A stretch of 64,000 nt of DNA, taken from NCBI RefSeq assembly GCF_001412535.1, contig NZ_CP011774.1, positions 2,351,501 through 2,415,500 of the forward strand. The letters are read 5' to 3'. The first letter of the stretch is position 1; every line of letters begins with the position of its first letter. The DNA is from Limnohabitans sp. 63ED37-2. Lineage in GTDB: Bacteria; Pseudomonadota; Gammaproteobacteria; Burkholderiales; Burkholderiaceae_C. The notes beneath the pieces were generated by a model. It was given only the letters and a program-made list of their open reading frames with translations. It did no database searches and had not been told where the DNA came from. Of the stretch, positions 16,738 through 25,215 are shown one piece after another. The position numbers and the translations under genes are program-made.

Positions 16738-17076
16738 TCAGCCTTTTTTGGCAGGTGCGGCCGCAGGCTTGGCGCCCGCAGCGGCAGGCGCTGCAGCCGG
16801 GGCTGCTGCTGTTTCTGCGGGCTTGTAAGCACCCGGGTCTACACAGGCGGGCGTAGCCGTAGGTGCAGCTTTGCCTTTGCCATTGGTTTTGTAATAGTGC
16901 GCCGCCACTTTTTCGCGTGACTTGCACAGCTGGAAGTCGGCAACTTTGTTGCCATGCGCGGTTTTGGCCGCAGCCTCAGCCGCTTTAGCCTTCGCCTCTT
17001 CGCTGAGGGGTGGCAATTTGGCGGCAGCACCGAAGCTGATGGCCAATGCAGACAAAACAAGCAGGTATTTTTTCAT
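16738..17076 (-). CDS. Small exported Ala-rich protein of the formate dehydrogenase operon
   Basis: A 112-aa protein I do not recognise by name. A signal peptide covers about residues 1-19 (MKKYLLVLSALAISFGAAA). A Lys/Ala-rich helix follows, then a segment with two cysteines (FQLCKSREK and TPACVDPG) that could form a disulfide. The last third is low-complexity Ala/Pro/Lys. It sits 15 bp after the cytochrome b subunit gene and is followed by a terminator, so it belongs to the periplasmic formate dehydrogenase operon. Its role is unknown. Confidence 0.75.
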   Translation of the reverse strand: MKKYLLVLSALAISFGAAAKLPPLSEEAKAKAAEAAAKTAHGNKVADFQLCKSREKVAAHYYKTNGKGKAAPTATPACVDPGAYKPAETAAAPAAAPAAAGAKPAAAPAKKG

Positions 17077-17091
17077 GAGAGTTCTCCAGGC

Positions 17092-18261
17092 TCAGGCCGA
17101 AGCGGTGGAAGCGTTCGAGTTGGCGGGGGTGTTCGAGGCAGCAGAACGGTGAGCCGGAATCTTGCCAGCCTTGACATCGTCGTACCACAACTCATGGTGC
17201 TCTTTGGCCCATGTTTCATCCACATAGCCGGTGCGCATGGCTTTGTAGGCACCGCGCATGCCCAATGTGCCCATGTAAATGTGCCCAATGAACATGGCCA
17301 TCATGAACAAACTGGCCACACCGTGGATCATGTTGGCGATCTGCATGGTGGACCGCTCATAGATCAGGCCGGGGATGAGCATGTTCAGCACTAAGCCAGA
17401 GGCGACCACGATGACACCCAGGAACAAAACACCGGCCCAGAACACCACTTTTTCACCGGCATTGAACCGGTGCGAAGGCACTTCGGTGCCAGAGAACAAG
17501 CCGCCGCCTTTGAGGATCCAGACCATGTCGTCTTTGCTGGGCAGGTTGTCTTTGACGAAGGTGATGAACACAATCACCAGTGACACCGCGAACAAGGGTC
17601 CTGCAAAGTTGTGGATGTTCTTCAAGGCAAATGTGAGCCAACCGAAAAGGTTGTCACCCAGAATCGGCAACAAGAAATATTTGCCGTAAGCAATCACGAT
17701 GCCCGAAATGGCCAAGGCACAAAAAGCGATCGCATTGGCCCAATGAGCGGAACGCTCAAATGGGGTAAAGCGCTCGATCTTGCGGCCCGTTTCCTGGCCA
17801 TGCAACTCGATCGTGCCTTTGCTGAAATAAAACAAAGCCATTGCACCGACAGCGATCAACAACAAAGCAGCCCCGTAAGGGATGATGATGTTGTTGCGCA
17901 CCTGACGCCAGGACTCGCCTGCCGAAGCCAAGCGCGAGCCAGGGTACTGCACAAAAGGCTGAATCAGGTTGCCAGCTTCAGGCGCTTGGCTTTTAGGCAA
18001 GCTGGTGAAACCCGTCGCGCCCTGACCCACAGAGCGCCACATGGGCGCGTTGTTGCCCGGCTGGACCTGGCCACGCTCGGCATTGGTCTGGTCTTTGTAT
18101 TTCGGATCGGCGTCGGCACCCGGCGCGATCTGAAAGATGTTGGCGCTTTTCACGCCCAGGCTGGTCTCAGCCGGTGCGGGCGCAGCGGCAGGAGCCTGCG
18201 TCTGGGCAGCAACGCCCCACGCAGCCAAAGCCAGCCCGATCGTCAGTAAGAAGCGACGCAT
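17092..18261 (-). CDS. Formate dehydrogenase subunit gamma (cytochrome b556)
   Basis: A 389-aa membrane anchor. A signal peptide ends near residue 20, followed by about 115 residues of periplasmic extension absent from short FdnI-type proteins. The four-helix cytochrome b region follows, with FTPFERSAHWANAIAF, KNIHNFAGPLF and ANMIHGVASLFMMAMFIGHIYMG supplying histidines for two b hemes. It passes electrons from the beta subunit to quinone. The upstream extension of the frame lacks family features, so I place the start at 18261 (MRRFLLTIG). Confidence 0.9.
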   Translation of the reverse strand: MRRFLLTIGLALAAWGVAAQTQAPAAAPAPAETSLGVKSANIFQIAPGADADPKYKDQTNAERGQVQPGNNAPMWRSVGQGATGFTSLPKSQAPEAGNLIQPFVQYPGSRLASAGESWRQVRNNIIIPYGAALLLIAVGAMALFYFSKGTIELHGQETGRKIERFTPFERSAHWANAIAFCALAISGIVIAYGKYFLLPILGDNLFGWLTFALKNIHNFAGPLFAVSLVIVFITFVKDNLPSKDDMVWILKGGGLFSGTEVPSHRFNAGEKVVFWAGVLFLGVIVVASGLVLNMLIPGLIYERSTMQIANMIHGVASLFMMAMFIGHIYMGTLGMRGAYKAMRTGYVDETWAKEHHELWYDDVKAGKIPAHRSAASNTPANSNASTASA

Positions 18262-18278
18262 GAACTTCTCCTTGTTGC

Positions 18279-18503
18279 TCACTTGGGAGCGCGGGCGTGG
18301 TCGTTTTGACCGTATTGTGCTCGGGCTTTGAGGTGGTTGGCCCAACCAGCCTGGTCACCGGCTTTCCAACCTGGATCGGTAAAGACCGCCACACCGGTGC
18401 CTGCGACCGCGGGTTTGTCAGAGCCAACTCCGGCTTTGTCTTGACGCGTTTCGCCGCAAGCGGCCAGCAAAAACAGGCTGCTCAAAATGATGGCTGCTTT
18501 CAT
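18279..18503 (-). CDS. Small lipoprotein in the formate dehydrogenase operon
   Basis: A 74-aa predicted lipoprotein. The first 16 residues are a lipoprotein signal with lipobox LAAC (MKAAIILSSLFLLAACGE). The rest is short, polar and unrecognised. AAGGGAG lies seven bases before the ATG at 18503, which favours that start over the ATG at 18509. It begins 2 bp after the beta-subunit stop and ends 17 bp before the gamma start, so it is translated with the complex and may be an accessory or assembly part. Confidence 0.75.
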   Translation of the reverse strand: MKAAIILSSLFLLAACGETRQDKAGVGSDKPAVAGTGVAVFTDPGWKAGDQAGWANHLKARAQYGQNDHARAPK

Positions 18504-18505
18504 GC

Positions 18506-19105
18506 TCATGCTCCCTTGGCTTGGTTGCCGTAAGCCGTTCCCCAGCCCCAAACTTCGGCACCTTTGCCACGCTGGACCACACGGCCACGCAGAATGTCGG
18601 CCACCACGTCGCCGTCACCGGCCAGCAGTGCCTTGGTGGAGCACATCTCGGCGCAGGCGGGCAATTTGCCTTCGGCCAGGCGGTTGCGACCGTATTTCTC
18701 AAACTCAGCCTGGCTGCCATGCTCTTCAGGTCCACCGGCACAGAAAGTGCACTTGTCCATCTTGCCGCGCAGACCAAAGGCGCCGCTGGATGGGAACTGT
18801 GGGGCACCAAACGGGCAGGCATACGAGCAATAGCCGCAACCAATGCAAATGTCCTTGTCGTGCAACACAACGCCTTCGTCGGTTTTGTAGAAGCAGTTGA
18901 CCGGGCAAACGGCCATGCAAGGGGCATCCGAGCAGTGCATGCAGGCCACCGAGATGGATTTTTCGCCCGGGACGCCGTCATTCAAAGTGACCACACGGCG
19001 GCGGTTCACACCCCACGGGACTTCGTGTTCGTTTTTGCAAGCGGTCACGCAACCGTTGCACTCGATGCAACGCTCTGCGTCGCAAATAAATTTCATTCGT
19101 GCCAT
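18506..19105 (-). CDS. Formate dehydrogenase iron-sulfur subunit beta
   Basis: A 199-aa electron-transfer subunit with four [4Fe-4S] ferredoxin motifs: CIECNGCVTACK, CMHCSDAPCMAVCP, CIGCGYCSYACP and CTFCAGG with the later CAEMC. It takes electrons from the molybdopterin subunit to the cytochrome b subunit. It lacks a C-terminal transmembrane anchor helix like that of FdnH, so attachment must come through the gamma subunit. It lies 18 bp after the alpha gene. Confidence 0.93.
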   Translation of the reverse strand: MARMKFICDAERCIECNGCVTACKNEHEVPWGVNRRRVVTLNDGVPGEKSISVACMHCSDAPCMAVCPVNCFYKTDEGVVLHDKDICIGCGYCSYACPFGAPQFPSSGAFGLRGKMDKCTFCAGGPEEHGSQAEFEKYGRNRLAEGKLPACAEMCSTKALLAGDGDVVADILRGRVVQRGKGAEVWGWGTAYGNQAKGA

Positions 19106-19123
19106 CGTTTTCTCCTGGAGCGC

Positions 19124-22084
19124 TTAGGCTTTTTCGATGTTGCAGATGGTGGTCTTGGTCTCTTGCATCATGGTGACGCTGTCATAACCATAGGTGGTGG
19201 CCGTGTTGACAGCCTCGCCGCGCACGATGGGCGCAGCACCCTTGGGGTAATGCGGCAACATGTCAACACCTTGCCAACGACCCGAGAAGTGGAAAGGCAG
19301 AAACACGGTATCGGGCGCAACACGCTCGGTCACCATGGCCTGCACATTGATGCGTGCACCTGTGGGTGAGGTCACCCATGCACGCTCGCCGTTCCGGATG
19401 CCACGCTCGGCAGCAGACTTGGGGTTGATCTCGACAAACATCTCCTGCTGCAATTCAGCAAGCCATGGGTTAGAGCGGGTTTCTTCACCACCGCCCTCGT
19501 ACTCGACCAAACGACCCGAGGTCATGATGAGCGGGAACTTCTCATGCAGCTTGTCGGCGATGTTTTTGTCTTGAACCGTCTTGTACAAGGTGGGCAAACG
19601 CCAGAAGGCTTTACGGTCGTCGTGCGTGGGGTACTTCGCCATCATGTCCGGACGGGTACCATACAGAGGCTCGCGGTGCTGAGGGATAGGGTCTGGGAAG
19701 TTCCAGACCACCGCACGCGCCTTGGCATTGCCAAAAGGATGGCAACCGTGGCCTTTCATGAACACACGGATCATGCCGCCCGATGAGTCGGTCTTCCAAT
19801 TCTTGCCTTCGGCCTTGGCCTTTTCTGCCTCGGTCAGCTCATCCCACCAGCCCAGTTTCTTGAGCAGGATGTGGTCGAGTTCGGGGTAACCGGTGGTGAT
19901 GTCAGCACCGAGCGAATGCGAACCGTCTTCGGCCAACAGACTCTTGCCATCACGCTCCACACCAAAGTTGGCGCGGAAGTTACCGCCGCCGTCCATGACG
20001 TGCTTGGAGGTGTCATACAAGTTGGGCGAACCGGGGTGCTTGAGTTCAGGGGTGCCATAGCAAGGCCATGGCAAGCCGAAATAGTCACCGGTGAAGTCGT
20101 AACCGGTTTCTTTGTCTTTACCACCTTTGGCCTTCAAGGTCTTCACATCGAACACATGCATGTTCTTCATGTGGGCCTTCAAGCGCTCTGGGCTTTGGCC
20201 GGTGTAGCCAATGGTCCAAACGCTCTTGTTGATTTCGCGCAAGATGTCCTCGGGCATGGGCTCATCCATGCCGCCGACTTTTTGCATTTTGTAGTTCTTG
20301 ACCAACTCGGCACCAAAGCCCAATTTTTGCGCCAATTGGTACATGATCATGTGGTCAGAACGGCTCTCCCACAAAGGCTCAATGACCTTCTCGCGCCACT
20401 GAATGGAGCGGTTGGACGCGGTGCAGGAACCCGAGGTTTCAAACTGCGTGCAAGCAGGCAGCAAATACACAGCACGGTTGGGGTTCAGGTCTTCGGCCTT
20501 GCCGGGCATGGCCGCCATCGACGCGGTGGCCGATGGATAGGGGTCCACCACCACCAACAAGTCGAGCTTGTCCATGGCCCGCTTCATGTCCAAGCCGCGG
20601 GTTTGCGAGTTGGGGGCATGGCCCCAATAAAACACACCACGCAGGTTGCTGTCTTGGTCAATCAGCTCGTTGTTCTCGAGCACACCGTCGATCCAGCGCG
20701 ACACGGTAATGCCGTTTTTTCCCATCATGGCAGGGCTGGCAAACTGCTTTTTGATCCACTCGAAGTCCACACCCCAAGCGTTGGCAAAGTGTTTCCAAGA
20801 GCCTTCGGCCAAGCCGTAGTAACCGGGCAGTGAATCGGGGTTGGGACCCACATCGGTTGCGCCTTGCACGTTGTCGTGGCCACGGAAGATGTTGGTGCCA
20901 CCGCCGGTCTTGCCCACATTGCCCAAGGCCAATTGCAAGAGGCAAGAGGCACGGACGATGGCGTTACCAATCGTGTGCTGCGTCTGGCCCATGCACCAGA
21001 CGATGGTGCCGGGGTTGTTCTCGTGCAGCATTTTGGCGATCTTGAAGACCTGGTCTTCTTTGACCCCGCACGCTTCTTCGACCTTGTCAGGCGTCCACTT
21101 GGCCATGACTTCGGCTTTGATCGCGTCCATGCCAAAGACACGGTCGTTGATGTATTTTTTGTCTTCCCAGCCGTTCTTGAAGATGTGGTACATCAAACCG
21201 AACAAGAAAGGAATGTCCGTGCCCGAGCGGATGCGCACGTACTCATCGGCCTTGGCCGCTGTGCGGGTGAAGCGGGGGTCGACCACAATCATCTTGCAGC
21301 CGTTTTCCTTGGCGTGCAGCATGTGCAACATCGACACGGGGTGGGCTTCGGCCGCATTGGAGCCAATGTACAAAGCGACCTTGCTGTTTTGCATGTCGTT
21401 GTACGAGTTGGTCATCGCGCCGTAACCCCAGGTGTTGGCGACACCAGCCACCGTGGTGGAGTGGCAAATACGCGCTTGGTGGTCACAGTTATTACTGCCC
21501 CAGAAACTCATGAACTTGCGCAGCAAATAGGCTTGCTCGTTGTTGCTTTTAGACGAGCCCACCACATAAATACTGTCCGGGCCACTCGCCTTGCGCAGCT
21601 CCAGCATCTTGGCGCTGATCTCGTTCAAGGCTGTATCCCAGCTGATGCGCTCGTATTTGCCGTTGACCAATTTCATGGGGTAGCGCAAACGGTACTCACC
21701 ATGGCCGTGCTCGCGCAAAGCAGCGCCTTTGGCGCAATGGGCACCCAAGTTGATGGGGGAATCAAACACGGGCTCTTGACGAACCCAAACCCCGTTTTCG
21801 ACCACCGCATCAACCGCACAGCCTACCGAGCAGTGGGTGCAAACAGTGCGCTTGACTTCGACCTTGCCAGCACCCACGATGGATGTGCCTTTGCCCGCGT
21901 GGGCCTTTTGCACCAAGGTGAGCTGCGATGCAGCCAATCCGACACCCACACCCAAACCCGAGCGGCGCAGAAAACTGCGGCGATCCATGGTGGGCAAAGC
22001 CTGCGACAGACCACGGCGCAGGCTGTGGACGAAAGCAGATGAAGCAGCACCTGATGTGCTGGAAGTTTTTTTGGTCAGCAACAT
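19124..22084 (-). CDS. Tat-exported formate dehydrogenase alpha subunit (Mo/W-bis-MGD)
   Basis: A 986-aa catalytic subunit that oxidises formate to CO2 on the periplasmic side. The Tat signal RRSFLR lies at about residues 35-40. The [4Fe-4S] ligands are C82, C85, C89 and C117. The molybdenum ligand is Cys207 followed by His208 in RICHSTTVAG; relatives such as FdnG use selenocysteine there, and no in-frame UGA is present. The C-terminal cofactor-binding domain includes GRLVEYEGGGEETRSNPW. It is followed by beta and gamma genes and preceded by a small Tat-target peptide gene. Confidence 0.96.
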   Translation of the reverse strand: MLLTKKTSSTSGAASSAFVHSLRRGLSQALPTMDRRSFLRRSGLGVGVGLAASQLTLVQKAHAGKGTSIVGAGKVEVKRTVCTHCSVGCAVDAVVENGVWVRQEPVFDSPINLGAHCAKGAALREHGHGEYRLRYPMKLVNGKYERISWDTALNEISAKMLELRKASGPDSIYVVGSSKSNNEQAYLLRKFMSFWGSNNCDHQARICHSTTVAGVANTWGYGAMTNSYNDMQNSKVALYIGSNAAEAHPVSMLHMLHAKENGCKMIVVDPRFTRTAAKADEYVRIRSGTDIPFLFGLMYHIFKNGWEDKKYINDRVFGMDAIKAEVMAKWTPDKVEEACGVKEDQVFKIAKMLHENNPGTIVWCMGQTQHTIGNAIVRASCLLQLALGNVGKTGGGTNIFRGHDNVQGATDVGPNPDSLPGYYGLAEGSWKHFANAWGVDFEWIKKQFASPAMMGKNGITVSRWIDGVLENNELIDQDSNLRGVFYWGHAPNSQTRGLDMKRAMDKLDLLVVVDPYPSATASMAAMPGKAEDLNPNRAVYLLPACTQFETSGSCTASNRSIQWREKVIEPLWESRSDHMIMYQLAQKLGFGAELVKNYKMQKVGGMDEPMPEDILREINKSVWTIGYTGQSPERLKAHMKNMHVFDVKTLKAKGGKDKETGYDFTGDYFGLPWPCYGTPELKHPGSPNLYDTSKHVMDGGGNFRANFGVERDGKSLLAEDGSHSLGADITTGYPELDHILLKKLGWWDELTEAEKAKAEGKNWKTDSSGGMIRVFMKGHGCHPFGNAKARAVVWNFPDPIPQHREPLYGTRPDMMAKYPTHDDRKAFWRLPTLYKTVQDKNIADKLHEKFPLIMTSGRLVEYEGGGEETRSNPWLAELQQEMFVEINPKSAAERGIRNGERAWVTSPTGARINVQAMVTERVAPDTVFLPFHFSGRWQGVDMLPHYPKGAAPIVRGEAVNTATTYGYDSVTMMQETKTTICNIEKA

Positions 22085-22127
22085 GGAGGACTCCAGTTGA
22101 GTTGAACAGGAAAGAAAAAAGAAAAAC

Positions 22128-22334
22128 TCAGACGCGGGTGGTCTTGTAGTACTGCTGAACGTGTTCGCTCAGGGTGTAACCACCGCCGCGTGTGGGCTTT
22201 GGCAAAGCCTTGGCCACGGGCGCGGCTGGCTTCACGACACCGGGCAAAACGGCTGTGGCTGCTGCCACAGCACCCACGGTGGCAGCCCCTGAGAACAGGG
22301 TGCGGCGCGACAGAGAGGAAGTTTTAGATGGCAT
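22128..22334 (-). CDS. Formate dehydrogenase region Tat-target protein
   Basis: A 68-aa protein starting with a Tat signal (SRRTLFSGAATVGAVAAA). It ends with the conserved tail GGGYTLSEHVQQYYKTTRV. This matches the small family of Tat-target proteins found directly upstream of formate dehydrogenase alpha genes. Its function is not established; a role in export or assembly is an inference from position. It is the first gene of the operon. Confidence 0.85.
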   Translation of the reverse strand: MPSKTSSLSRRTLFSGAATVGAVAAATAVLPGVVKPAAPVAKALPKPTRGGGYTLSEHVQQYYKTTRV

Positions 22335-22500
22335 CAAAGACTCCTGAAAATGGGCGGGCTGATGAGTCAGCAGAATTTTTGGCCTAGGCAAAAAGATGCA
22401 TAGGCGATCTTACTGTCTGCCCAGCAGGCTTGTCATGAAAAAAACCCTTAGTTCAAATCATTTACGTCAAGCAGGTGACAGCCAAAACCCGCAAAGGTCG

Positions 22501-22550
22501 AAAAAAGCGCCCACGCACACACGCCATTTGGGCATTGTGTTAGCGGGCGC
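22501..22550 (-). terminator. Intrinsic terminator after the TRAP operon
   Basis: On the minus strand GCGCCCGC (22550 down) pairs with GCG-T-GGGCGC (down to 22507). Inside, ACAC/GTGT and GCC/GGC extend the stem. Six T follow (22506-22501). It lies just after the stop of the TRAP large permease and insulates it from the formate dehydrogenase operon. Confidence 0.75.
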
Positions 22551-22562
22551 ACGGTGGATTGC

Positions 22563-24524
22563 TTATTTGTAAAGAACTTCAGGCAACCACATGCCGATGG
22601 CCGGGAACATGTAGAGCAGCACAATCGCAAAAACTTGGATCGCCATGAAAGGCAACATGCCTGCGAAGATCTGGTTGAGCGTGACGTGTGGAGGGCTCAC
22701 GCCCTTCAGGTAGAACGCGGCCATGGCCACGGGAGGGCTCAGGAATGCGGTCTGCAGGTTCAAGGCCACCAACAAGCCGAAGAACAGCGGATCGATGCCA
22801 AAGTGAGGCAGCAAAGGAATGAAGATCGGCATGAAAATCACGATGATCTCGGTCCACTCCAAAGGCCAACCCAACAAGAAAATGACCACTTGCGCCAAGA
22901 TCATGAACTGCACAGGTGTCAGGTCCATGCCCAGCACCCAACTGTTGATGATCTCCTGGCCGCCCAACAGCGCAAACGCCGCCGAGAAGATGCTCGAGCC
23001 CACAAACAACCAGCACACCATGGCGCTGGTTTTGGCCGTCAGGTACACCGACTCGCGCAGGACCACGTAGTTGAGCCTGCGGTAAGCCGCCGCCAGCAAC
23101 AAGCCGCCCAGCGAACCCATGGCCGCTGCCTCGGTCGGTGTGGCCAGGCCAAACACGATGGTGCCGAGCACGGCCAAAATCATGAGGGCCAGCGGGAAGA
23201 ACGAACCCAGCAGCATCTTGAAGATTTCAAGTCGTGCAAAACTGAAGTAAGCGTAGAAGATGGCCAAGGCCACCGCGCAACTGGCCAAACCGATCCAAAA
23301 AGACAGGGGCGCATCTTGACGTTCTGCAGCAGCCGACTCGGCATCAGCCGTCACTGCCGCAGCAGCGGGAGCTGGTGTCGCCTCTTTGGGCGCTTGTGCA
23401 GTGGACACGGCCTCTGAGGCGGCAGACACCGCTTCTGTACCAGGCGGAAGCTGCAAGCCATCGGCCTCAGGCTCAGACAAACCACTGATGCTTTCGCCTT
23501 CTTCAGCCGTTTCCACGGAGTCCGACAATTCACCGCCCATGGCCACAACACCCTCGACCGTTTCGACCGGCAGTGGTGCAGTGACCTTGAAATAGATCGT
23601 GCCCATGATCGCGGCCACAGCCAAAAGCGGCAGCAAGGCAATCACCAGGTGGTTGAGTAACTCGCGCATGGGCACTGCTGCATTGCGCTTGCCTTTGATC
23701 GCACCGATCAGGCCAGGCAACACAGTGTTGCTGATGTCTTTGGACACCACTTGCGCAAAAGCAGGCAAAGGCACAATGCGGTCTTCGGCCGACATGGGCG
23801 GTGCCATGTGCGGCTTCCATTTGGCGATGATCACCACGTAGAGTACATACAAAGTGGCCAACATGATGCCGGGGAAGAAGGCACCGGCGTAGAGCTTGAC
23901 GACCGACACGCCGGCCGTTGCGCCGTAAACGATCAACATGACCGAAGGCGGAATCAAAATGCCCAAGCAACCACCCGCGGTGATCGCACCCGCGGACAAC
24001 TGAACGCTGTAACCGGCTCGCAGCATGGCGGGCAGCGCCAGCAAGCCCATGAGTGTCACCACCGCGCCCACGATGCCGGTGGCCGTGGCAAAAATGGCGC
24101 AGGTCACGATGGTGGCCACGGCCAAAGAGCCCGGCAAACGGGCCATGGCCAGGTGCATGCTCTTGAACAGTTTTTCGATCAGGTTGGCGCGTTCAATCAA
24201 GTAGCCCATGAACACGAACAAAGGAATCGAGATCAGCACGTCGTTGGACATGACCGAATAAGCACGCTGAACCATCAGGTCCAGAGTTTGCTGGACCGCC
24301 AAATCGGGGTTTTGACTCTTGTAGGCAATCCACGCGAAGATCATGCCCATGCCCATCAAAGTGAAAGCGGTTGGGAAACCCAACATGATCGCCACCACCA
24401 CCAGCGCCAACATCAACAGGCCCAGATGGCCGTTGGTCATCTCCGAGGGCGTGGGCAACAAAACAAAGGCCGACAACACGACCAAGGCCATGATCGTCAA
24501 ACCAAACCAGACTTCTTTTTTCAT
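22563..24524 (-). CDS. TRAP transporter large permease (DctM family) with long central insertion
   Basis: A 653-aa membrane protein; ordinary DctM subunits have about 430 residues. The N-terminal half (1-240) holds typical DctM blocks such as MSNDVLISIPLFVFMGYL and GCLGILIPPSVMLIVYG. The C-terminal half (410-653) holds GLATPTEAAAMGSLGG and GWPLEWTEIIVIFMPIF. Between them, residues about 255-430 add two helices around an acidic, Ala-rich low-complexity stretch (about 316-405). The long form recalls the mannitol/chloroaromatic (FcbT3-like) branch. It overlaps the DctQ gene by 4 bp and probably imports an organic acid with sodium. Confidence 0.9.
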   Translation of the reverse strand: MKKEVWFGLTIMALVVLSAFVLLPTPSEMTNGHLGLLMLALVVVAIMLGFPTAFTLMGMGMIFAWIAYKSQNPDLAVQQTLDLMVQRAYSVMSNDVLISIPLFVFMGYLIERANLIEKLFKSMHLAMARLPGSLAVATIVTCAIFATATGIVGAVVTLMGLLALPAMLRAGYSVQLSAGAITAGGCLGILIPPSVMLIVYGATAGVSVVKLYAGAFFPGIMLATLYVLYVVIIAKWKPHMAPPMSAEDRIVPLPAFAQVVSKDISNTVLPGLIGAIKGKRNAAVPMRELLNHLVIALLPLLAVAAIMGTIYFKVTAPLPVETVEGVVAMGGELSDSVETAEEGESISGLSEPEADGLQLPPGTEAVSAASEAVSTAQAPKEATPAPAAAAVTADAESAAAERQDAPLSFWIGLASCAVALAIFYAYFSFARLEIFKMLLGSFFPLALMILAVLGTIVFGLATPTEAAAMGSLGGLLLAAAYRRLNYVVLRESVYLTAKTSAMVCWLFVGSSIFSAAFALLGGQEIINSWVLGMDLTPVQFMILAQVVIFLLGWPLEWTEIIVIFMPIFIPLLPHFGIDPLFFGLLVALNLQTAFLSPPVAMAAFYLKGVSPPHVTLNQIFAGMLPFMAIQVFAIVLLYMFPAIGMWLPEVLYK

Positions 24525-25144
24525 TTTTGTGTTCCCTTCACAGTCGCCAACTCGCCCAATTTGGCAATGTCTTCGTCTTTCACGTTGACCATTTCCTTGA
24601 GTTTTTCGACGTCCACTTCGTCCACGTCATCGCCACGCTTGGGCCACTCGCCTTGCTTGATGCAGACAATGCAGCGCACGATTTCAACCAGACCCTGGGC
24701 CAACAAAAAGGCACCTGCCAAAGGCAAAATGGTTTTGAAGGGGTACACCGGGGGACCGTTGGCCGTGATGTTGGAGTGTTCATTGATGGCCCACGACTCG
24801 GCCGCAAAGCCGTAACCCGCGTAAGCCAAAGCCACCACCCCTGGAATGAAAAACACAATGTAAAGAATCAGGTCTAACCAAGCCTGCAGGCGTGGCGGGA
24901 AAAAACCATACAGCACATCGCCGCGCACATGACCGTTCTTGGACAGGGTGTAGGCACCCGCCATCATGAACAAAGTGCCATACATCATGCTCATCACATC
25001 AAAAGCCCACGGGTGGGGGTTGTCCATCACATAACGTGAAAAGACCTCCCAAGAGATCAGTAGGGTCAACGCCACGATCAGCCAGGAAAAAAACTGGCCA
25101 ATCCAAGTGCTGACTTTGTCAATGAAGAGCAAGAGGTTTTGCAT
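24521..25144 (-). CDS. TRAP transporter small permease (DctQ family)
   Basis: A 207-aa protein with four hydrophobic helices. WEVFSRYVMDNPHPWAFDV and KNGHVRGDVLYGFFPPR are conserved DctQ features. The last 45 residues are charged and probably cytoplasmic. It lies between the DctP and DctM genes; the 4-bp overlap with dctM suggests fixed stoichiometry of the two membrane subunits. Confidence 0.9.
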   Translation of the reverse strand: MQNLLLFIDKVSTWIGQFFSWLIVALTLLISWEVFSRYVMDNPHPWAFDVMSMMYGTLFMMAGAYTLSKNGHVRGDVLYGFFPPRLQAWLDLILYIVFFIPGVVALAYAGYGFAAESWAINEHSNITANGPPVYPFKTILPLAGAFLLAQGLVEIVRCIVCIKQGEWPKRGDDVDEVDVEKLKEMVNVKDEDIAKLGELATVKGTQK

Positions 25145-25163
25145 AAGGGATCACATAAGTAAA

Positions 25164-25192
25164 TCAGCCATCCGGTGGTGCCGGATGGCTGA
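25164..25192. repeat. Intercistronic hairpin between dctP and dctQ
   Basis: TCAGCCATCCGG (25164-25175) and CCGGATGGCTGA (25181-25192) form a perfect 12-bp stem with a 5-nt loop. No strong U tract follows. It probably stabilises the dctP message or attenuates read-through so that more binding protein than permease is made. Confidence 0.65.
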
Positions 25193-25215
25193 TGGGGTGG
25201 CTCAGCTGAAAAAAA

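Noticed and set aside
19124..22084. Selenocysteine in the formate dehydrogenase alpha subunit
   Set aside because: The active-site position is an ordinary Cys codon (RICHST) and there is no in-frame UGA in the gene.
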